A stretch of DNA of 9,357 bases. Origin: Tannerellaceae bacterium. Lineage in GTDB: Bacteria > Bacteroidota > Bacteroidia > Bacteroidales > Tannerellaceae. Both the position numbers and the translations under genes were made by a program. Positions 5,462 to 9,357 of the stretch are shown here, in pieces; the first letter of the stretch is position 1; each line of letters opens with the position of its first letter. Location of the stretch: assembly GCA_031273385.1 (NCBI GenBank), contig JAISRY010000011.1, forward strand, positions 1 to 9,357. Reading direction: 5' to 3'. Below the pieces are notes generated by a model. It did not search any database. It had not been told where the DNA came from and worked only from the letters and a program-made list of their open reading frames with translations.

Positions 5462-5488
5462 CAGTGTCAACATATAATAGTAATTGAA

Positions 5489-6421
5489 ATGCCTTTAAAT
5501 TTACACAAGAACCTGCCGGCGATAGATTTGCTGAAGAAAGAGCATATCTTTGTGATGGACTCCCTGCGTGCATCGACACAGGACATACGCCCCTTGCGTG
5601 TGGCGATACTGAACCTGATGCCGCTGAAGATCACGACGGAGACCGACCTTATACGTCTTCTTAGCAATACGCCCCTGCAAATAGAACTGGAGTTTATGAA
5701 GATAAAAGGCTATACGCCAAAAAACACCCCCCTCGAACACATGCTGGAGTTTTACAAAGACTTTGACGAGATGGCGCCCCACTGCTACGACGGGCTGATC
5801 ATCACCGGCGCCCCCGTCGAGCAGATGCCCTTTGAAGAGGTGAACTACTGGAACGAGATAACGGCGATTTTCGACTGGGCTTCTACGCATGTCACCTCTA
5901 CCTTATATATATGTTGGGCGGCGCAGGCCGGGTTGTACCACTTTCATGGCGTACCGAAGTATGACCTGCCGGAAAAGAGGTTCGGCGTATTCCGCCATTT
6001 CCTGCGCGAACCGCTTCTGCCGATCTTCCGCGGCTTTGACGATGAGTTCTTCGTTCCGCATAGCCGCCATACGGAGATACGGCGCGAAGATATCCTGGCG
6101 AAGCCGGAGCTGACCCTCTTGTCGGAGAGTGAAGAGTCGGGCGTATACATGGCGCTATCGCGCGGAGGGCGGGAGATCTATATCACCGGCCATTCGGAGT
6201 ATTCGCCCGGTACGTTGAACGACGAATACCTGCGCGATACGGCGAAAGGCCTGCCCATCAACATCCCCGCCCATTACTACCGCAACGACGACCCCGCCCA
6301 GGGCCCTGTCGTCCGCTGGCGCGGACACGCCAACCTCCTCTTCACCAATTGGCTCAACTATTATGTCTACCAGGAAACCCCCTACAACATCGACGACATC
6401 AAACTCCTGAAAAACCTCTAA
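5489..6421 (+). CDS. metA: Homoserine O-acyltransferase MetA (predicted acetyl-CoA-dependent, MetAA type)
   Basis: A 310-residue cytoplasmic enzyme that acylates the hydroxyl of homoserine, the first committed step of methionine synthesis. It has the whole MetA family layout: start MPLNLHKNLPAIDLLKKE, then RVAILNLMPLK, GAPVE (107-111), ICWAAQAGLYH with nucleophile Cys142, RHTEI, and YITGHSEY with His235 and Glu237. The length equals that of family members. Residue 111 is Glu (GAPVE), whereas succinyl-CoA enzymes such as E. coli MetA have Gly; published work on Bacillus MetA ties Glu111 to acetyl-CoA use, so O-acetylhomoserine is the predicted product. The frame extends upstream to an ATG at 5450, but that start overlaps the -7 promoter box; the ATG at 5489 gives the conserved MPL N-terminus. 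Transcribed alone; no sulfur-pathway neighbours are visible. Confidence 0.95.
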   Translation: MPLNLHKNLPAIDLLKKEHIFVMDSLRASTQDIRPLRVAILNLMPLKITTETDLIRLLSNTPLQIELEFMKIKGYTPKNTPLEHMLEFYKDFDEMAPHCYDGLIITGAPVEQMPFEEVNYWNEITAIFDWASTHVTSTLYICWAAQAGLYHFHGVPKYDLPEKRFGVFRHFLREPLLPIFRGFDDEFFVPHSRHTEIRREDILAKPELTLLSESEESGVYMALSRGGREIYITGHSEYSPGTLNDEYLRDTAKGLPINIPAHYYRNDDPAQGPVVRWRGHANLLFTNWLNYYVYQETPYNIDDIKLLKNL

Positions 6422-6424
6422 CGC

Positions 6425-6797
6425 TTTCAGAGTTGAGAGTGGAGAATTGAGAATTGAGAATTGAGAGCTTTCAGAGTTGAGAGTTGAGAATTGAGAGTGG
6501 AGAGTTGAGAGTTGAGAGTTGAAAAGAACCTGAGCGTGTAATGGCGCCCGCATGTAAGCCACCGATCGGGGAGCGGACGGTGGCTACAAGCTTAGCCACC
6601 GAGTTAAGGCAAGTGGGATTTCCCCTTAAATTTCTTAATCCCCTTAATCCCCTTAAGATTCTTACCCCCCGCTCCCCGATCGGAAAGTGTCTTACAAGCG
6701 GGCGCCATTACACGCACAAGTTCTTCTTAACTCTCCACTCTCAATTCTCAACTCTGAAAGCTCTCAATTCTCAACTCAGAAAGCCCTCAACTCTTAA
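6425..6797. repeat. Large inverted-repeat element built of 7-bp tandem repeats
   Basis: This element fills most of the 482-bp gap after metA. The outer left arm (about 6425-6521) is an array of 7-bp units of the TTGAGAG/TTGAGAA type. The outer right arm (about 6731-6797) is its inverted counterpart, with CTCTCAA/CTCTGAA units and fewer copies. Inside these, GCGTGTAATGGCGCCCGC (6534-6551) is perfectly inverted at 6698-6715, and CCGATCGGGGAGCGG (6562-6576) is perfectly inverted at 6669-6683. The centre (6602-6668) holds repeated CCCCTTAA motifs. No credible gene lies here. The arms differ by whole 7-bp units, which suggests slippage. It may act as a terminator for metA, as a mobile non-coding repeat, or have no role. 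Confidence 0.8.
6558..6601. repeat. Triplet of alternating complementary 8-mers
   Basis: AGCCACCG occurs at 6558-6565 and 6594-6601, and its complement CGGTGGCT lies between at 6578-6585. The middle copy can pair with either flank (with the right flank as GGTGGCTA/TAGCCACC around a 6-nt loop), giving two mutually exclusive hairpins within the left half of the larger inverted repeat. Confidence 0.6.
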
Positions 6798-6856
6798 ATA
6801 ACCATAAATACTCCCTCAGCAAATATGTTCTACAACATTTATCCGGCAAAAACCCT

Positions 6857-6864
6857 TACCTTTG
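6857..6864 (+). promoter_or_regulatory. -7 box for the 53-residue protein gene
   Basis: TACCTTTG matches TAnnTTTG and lies 39 nt before the ATG at 6904. The leader is A-rich (AAAGTTAAAAAGAAGAAAA), common in Bacteroidota ribosome-binding regions without a Shine-Dalgarno. No clear -33 element. Confidence 0.55.
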
Positions 6865-6903
6865 TCCTGATAAAACAAGTAGAGAAAGTTAAAAAGAAGA
6901 AAA

Positions 6904-7065
6904 ATGATGACAAAGAAGAATGAGAAGAGCAGTCGCTTATTAGCGATGTTGCGTTACCAGGCTGAGCATTATCAGTCGCTGGGAAAAGGGGCGATAAGCC
7001 AACAGTTAAACGCCCGGATTCGCCGGTTGTTAAACGAGATGAGTGTAGATGCAGTAAATAATTAA
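6904..7065 (+). CDS. Small basic protein of unknown function (53 aa)
   Basis: ATGATG at 6904 opens a 53-codon frame ending in TAA at 7063-7065. The product begins MMTKKNEKSSRLLAMLRYQ and ends LLNEMSVDAVNN. It is rich in Lys, Arg and Gln, has no membrane segment, and is probably mostly helical (RLLAMLRYQAEHYQSLG, then QQLNARIRRLLNEM). The first or second ATG could be the start. Evidence that it is real: a -7 promoter box 39 nt upstream, an A-rich leader, and a perfect terminator hairpin that begins inside the coding region and includes the stop codon. The family is not recognised. A nucleic-acid-binding or regulatory role would suit the charge, but nothing shows it. Confidence 0.7.
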   Translation: MMTKKNEKSSRLLAMLRYQAEHYQSLGKGAISQQLNARIRRLLNEMSVDAVNN

Positions 7066-7080
7066 CTGCATCTTTTTTTT
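7047..7080 (+). terminator. Rho-independent terminator overlapping the stop codon of the 53-residue protein gene
   Basis: AGATGCAGT (7047-7055) pairs perfectly with ACTGCATCT (7065-7073) around a 9-nt loop, followed by a T-tract (7073-7080). The last codons and the TAA stop lie inside the stem and loop, so a terminating ribosome would cover the left arm. Confidence 0.88.
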
Positions 7081-7113
7081 GTCCCTACCTAACCCTCTAT
7101 AAATAAATAATAT

Positions 7114-7375
7114 TATCTTTGCGGCGAACTAACGAACACTTTTATTTCATTTGAGTGGAAAAACACTTTGACATACGATATCCACAGGGATTAACAATCT
7201 TTTTTAACACCTTTTTCTTGTGTGTTCCAGTTAATTGTGTAACACACACACACACTAAATATATTTCTTCTAATAAACAAGACTTACTTCGCTCACTTCC
7301 CGAGAGCGAAGCAACCCTTTCTTTGTCTATATTCATCATTATATACAATTCTATTAATTTTAAATTCTCACAAAA
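7114..7375 (+). promoter_or_regulatory. Promoter and about 250-nt leader of the GLUG-repeat gene
   Basis: The -7 box TATCTTTG lies at 7114-7121, so the leader is about 250 nt, long for this organism type. It contains an (AC)7 run (7242-7255) that can pair with TGTGTGTT (7219-7226), and a perfect 8-bp hairpin, CTTCGCTC (7287-7294) with GAGCGAAG (7304-7311). A short frame from a GTG at 7155 ends with TGA at 7377-7379, overlapping the gene's ATG as ATGA; its low complexity argues against a real product. No known riboswitch is recognised. Confidence 0.5.
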
Positions 7376-9357
7376 ATGAAAACAAATTTACTACAAAACA
7401 TCCGGTACGGACGAAACTTCTTTCGCCCCTACCTACTCATCCTCCTTGTGTGGATATGTAACAACTCAGGCGCTTTCGCCCAATTTGGTCCTGATGAGGG
7501 TACCGGCTCATCAGGAGACCCCTACAAGATTTCTACCCCCGCCCAATTAGATGCGGTGCGCAGTAATCTTAACAAACATTTTGTTCTTGTCAACAACATT
7601 GACCTCACCCAATACATCACTGACACCTATTCCGGCGTCGGTTGGGCTCCCATTGGCGACTACAGTAATCGCTTCAGAGGTAAATTCAACGGCAATGGGA
7701 AGACGATTTCCGGGCTATGGATTGACAGAACTACTAATGCTGTAGGGCTGTTCGGCGCTGTCGCCTCCCCAGCTACCATATCATCCCTAATCGTGGAAAT
7801 AGATCCGGGCAGAAGTGTAAAAGGAAATCAGTATGTCGGCGGACTTGCGGGCTACAACATTGATGAGGGCTTCATCACCGACAGCTACGTTATCGGCAGT
7901 GTAGAGGGTACTAGCTATGTCGGCGGACTTGTGGGGCACAACGCCGGTGGCTCCATCAGCCGCAGCTATGCTATTGGCAGTGTAGAGGGTACTAGCTATG
8001 TCGGCGGTTTGGTAGGAGGAGCTAGTGTTCCTACCTTTTATCCTTCTATCATCGAGGATAGCCATGCCGACAGCAGTGTATCGGGAGATGACTATGTCGG
8101 CGGACTTGTGGGGGATAACTCCGGTGGCTCCATCAGCCGCAGCTATGCTTTTGGCAGTGTAGAGGGTGCTAAGTTTGTCGGCGGTTTGGTAGGACGAGCT
8201 CGCTCTGCTGTCGACCCTTGGTCTGGTACTATTATTGCTATTACTACTATTTCGTATAGCCATGCCGCCAGCAGTGTATCTGGAGATGAAAATGTCGGCG
8301 GACTTGTGGGGGGCAGCAGCGAGGGCTCCATCATCACCACCAGCTACGCTATCGGCGAAGTAGGGAAAACAGATGCTGTTCAAGTCGGTGGATTGGTAGG
8401 TTACAACAATGAGAGCATCATCACTAACTGCTACGCCACCGGCGAGGTGACGGGAAAGGACAATGTCGGCGGATTACTGGGGCAAAACGACAACTACAAT
8501 TCTCCCGACCCCACTGTCACCAAGTGCTACGCTACCGGAAAGGTGACGGGAACGAACAGTGTTGGCGGTTTTATAGGGCTTAACACCGGCCAGTTCCAAT
8601 TTTGCACTTTCGACAGTGAAACCACCGAGCAAATCCAAGGAATAGGCAACCACAATGACGCGCTTGGCAGCTTGGGTACGGTATTGATGATGAAAGAGAT
8701 CACATACAAAAACCTCCTTTGGGATTTCGATGACGTCTGGGAAATCGAAGAGGATGTAAGCTATCCCTACTTTAAACCCAACCCAAGTGCGCCGATAGTG
8801 ATTACGGATGCCGCGACATCGGGTGTCAAGGTAAACCTGCTCAACAATGCCGTCAACGTAGTTGTCTACGTAAACGGTGTCTATCACAGTACGCAAACCA
8901 GTAATGTGGATGCCGGTGATCAAACATTCAACCTTTCCGGCCTCAAATTGGGCGACGTAGTGAAACTCGTTACCTATGAACCGGGCAAGGCGCCGTCTGA
9001 TCCTGTAAGCGGAATCGTTTATGCCACGGTTACTCTCAACGTGGTGGATGAAAACGGTGATCCCGTTTCCGGTGCGGATATCACCTTTGATGGTGTAACG
9101 TATACTGACGGAACTCATGTGTTTAAAAATCTTCTCGGCCCTAGCTATAGTTATAAGGTAGAGAAGTCGGGGTATAAAACGGCGACAGGCAGCGTAACAG
9201 TTACGGGCGATAAGACCGAAGACGTAGAACTCTTCTCCAAACCTATAGCTACCGGCCTCGACATTTCCGGTAGTAAAGTTATTGCCGTAGAGGTTAACGG
9301 GGTCGCTATCTCTTTCAATCGGACCGTAACGGCTGTTACCGGAGGAAAGATTACCAT
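7376..9357 (+). CDS. Secreted GLUG-repeat surface protein, partial (C-terminus beyond window)
   Basis: The frame is open from ATG 7376 to the window end: 660 residues with no stop. A long signal peptide (positive RYGRNFFRPY, hydrophobic LLILLVWIC, cleavage near AFA-Q36) directs export. Residues 40-150 form a start module (GTGSSGDPYKISTPAQL, then RFRGKFNGNGKTISGL) that usually precedes GLUG repeats. Residues 153-402 hold nine VGG(L/F) repeat units of about 26-39 residues, each with the pattern YVGGLVG-x-SISRSYAIGSVEG, predicted to form a right-handed beta-helix. Residues 403-468 close this region (LLWDFDDVWEIEEDVSYPYF). Residues 549-619 resemble a carboxypeptidase-regulatory/PEGA-like beta domain (VTLNVVDENGDPVSGADITFDG). 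Such proteins are usually adhesins or surface-layer proteins. Any sorting signal lies outside the window. The leader is long and the gene is monocistronic as far as visible. Confidence 0.9.
   Translation, partial: MKTNLLQNIRYGRNFFRPYLLILLVWICNNSGAFAQFGPDEGTGSSGDPYKISTPAQLDAVRSNLNKHFVLVNNIDLTQYITDTYSGVGWAPIGDYSNRFRGKFNGNGKTISGLWIDRTTNAVGLFGAVASPATISSLIVEIDPGRSVKGNQYVGGLAGYNIDEGFITDSYVIGSVEGTSYVGGLVGHNAGGSISRSYAIGSVEGTSYVGGLVGGASVPTFYPSIIEDSHADSSVSGDDYVGGLVGDNSGGSISRSYAFGSVEGAKFVGGLVGRARSAVDPWSGTIIAITTISYSHAASSVSGDENVGGLVGGSSEGSIITTSYAIGEVGKTDAVQVGGLVGYNNESIITNCYATGEVTGKDNVGGLLGQNDNYNSPDPTVTKCYATGKVTGTNSVGGFIGLNTGQFQFCTFDSETTEQIQGIGNHNDALGSLGTVLMMKEITYKNLLWDFDDVWEIEEDVSYPYFKPNPSAPIVITDAATSGVKVNLLNNAVNVVVYVNGVYHSTQTSNVDAGDQTFNLSGLKLGDVVKLVTYEPGKAPSDPVSGIVYATVTLNVVDENGDPVSGADITFDGVTYTDGTHVFKNLLGPSYSYKVEKSGYKTATGSVTVTGDKTEDVELFSKPIATGLDISGSKVIAVEVNGVAISFNRTVTAVTGGKIT
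7916..8290 (+). repeat. Higher-order duplication inside the GLUG coding region
   Basis: Two consecutive blocks, 7916-8092 (59 codons) and 8093-8290 (66 codons), each hold one short unit (GGSISRSYAxGSVEG) and one long unit ending SHAxSSVSGD. The DNA of the short units is nearly identical, including GGTGGCTCCATCAGCCGCAG, while the long units differ in an inserted loop (VPTFYPSIIED against SAVDPWSGTIIAITTIS). This is a two-repeat block duplicated in tandem and then diverged in the loop only. Confidence 0.8.

Noticed and set aside
5450..5488. Longer metA start at the ATG at 5450
   Set aside because: It precedes the -7 box, so would not be transcribed from that promoter; family members start at the MPL sequence.
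6422..6903. Insertion sequence with transposase
   Set aside because: There are inverted arms but no transposase frame and no visible target duplication.
7787..8383. A 198-codon minus-strand frame with repeated SADI/SRYTA peptides
   Set aside because: The periodicity simply mirrors the GLUG repeats on the other strand; it has no start context or signal.

Overview
The window looks like chromosomal DNA of a Bacteroidota species, most probably order Bacteroidales and perhaps Parabacteroides-like (genus is a guess). Evidence: most genes are preceded by the Bacteroidota -7 promoter box TAnnTTTG (TATCTTTG three times, plus TATATTTG, TACATTTG and TACCTTTG). Start codons mostly lack a Shine-Dalgarno. 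Several proteins are Bacteroidota types: a SusC/RagA-like plug fragment, a secreted GLUG-repeat protein and a secreted SGNH hydrolase. No rRNA, tRNA, CRISPR array or transposase gene was seen.

Layout from left to right. 1-270: non-coding, with two inverted-repeat structures downstream of plsC. 271-1023 (-): PlsC-type acyltransferase. 1164-1337 (+): a 57-residue two-helix membrane protein ending at a hairpin terminator. 1412-1923: repeats only, namely five 22-bp tandem units and then a 400-bp inverted-repeat element with 67-bp perfect core arms. 1964-4834 (-): a tight two-gene unit with a ThiC-family protein upstream and a secreted SGNH hydrolase 3 nt downstream. 4923-5411 (-): a small membrane-anchored TonB-plug protein resembling the tail of a BlaR1-type M56 sensor. 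5489-6421 (+): MetA, divergently transcribed from the plug gene. 6422-6856: a second large inverted-repeat element built from 7-bp tandem repeats. 6904-7065 (+): a 53-residue protein whose stop codon lies in its terminator. 7376-9357 (+): a secreted GLUG-repeat surface protein with a long leader, cut off by the window end.

Housekeeping functions are phospholipid synthesis (plsC) and methionine synthesis (metA, with Glu111 predicting acetyl-CoA use). The most unusual locus is the ThiC-family gene. Its fold is clearly ThiC, but it lacks the C-terminal CX2CX4C iron-sulfur motif, has changed several otherwise invariant motifs, has no TPP riboswitch, and is tightly coupled to a secreted hydrolase. 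It is probably a neofunctionalised paralogue rather than the thiamin enzyme. The intergenic regions are also dense in palindromes and short tandem repeats.
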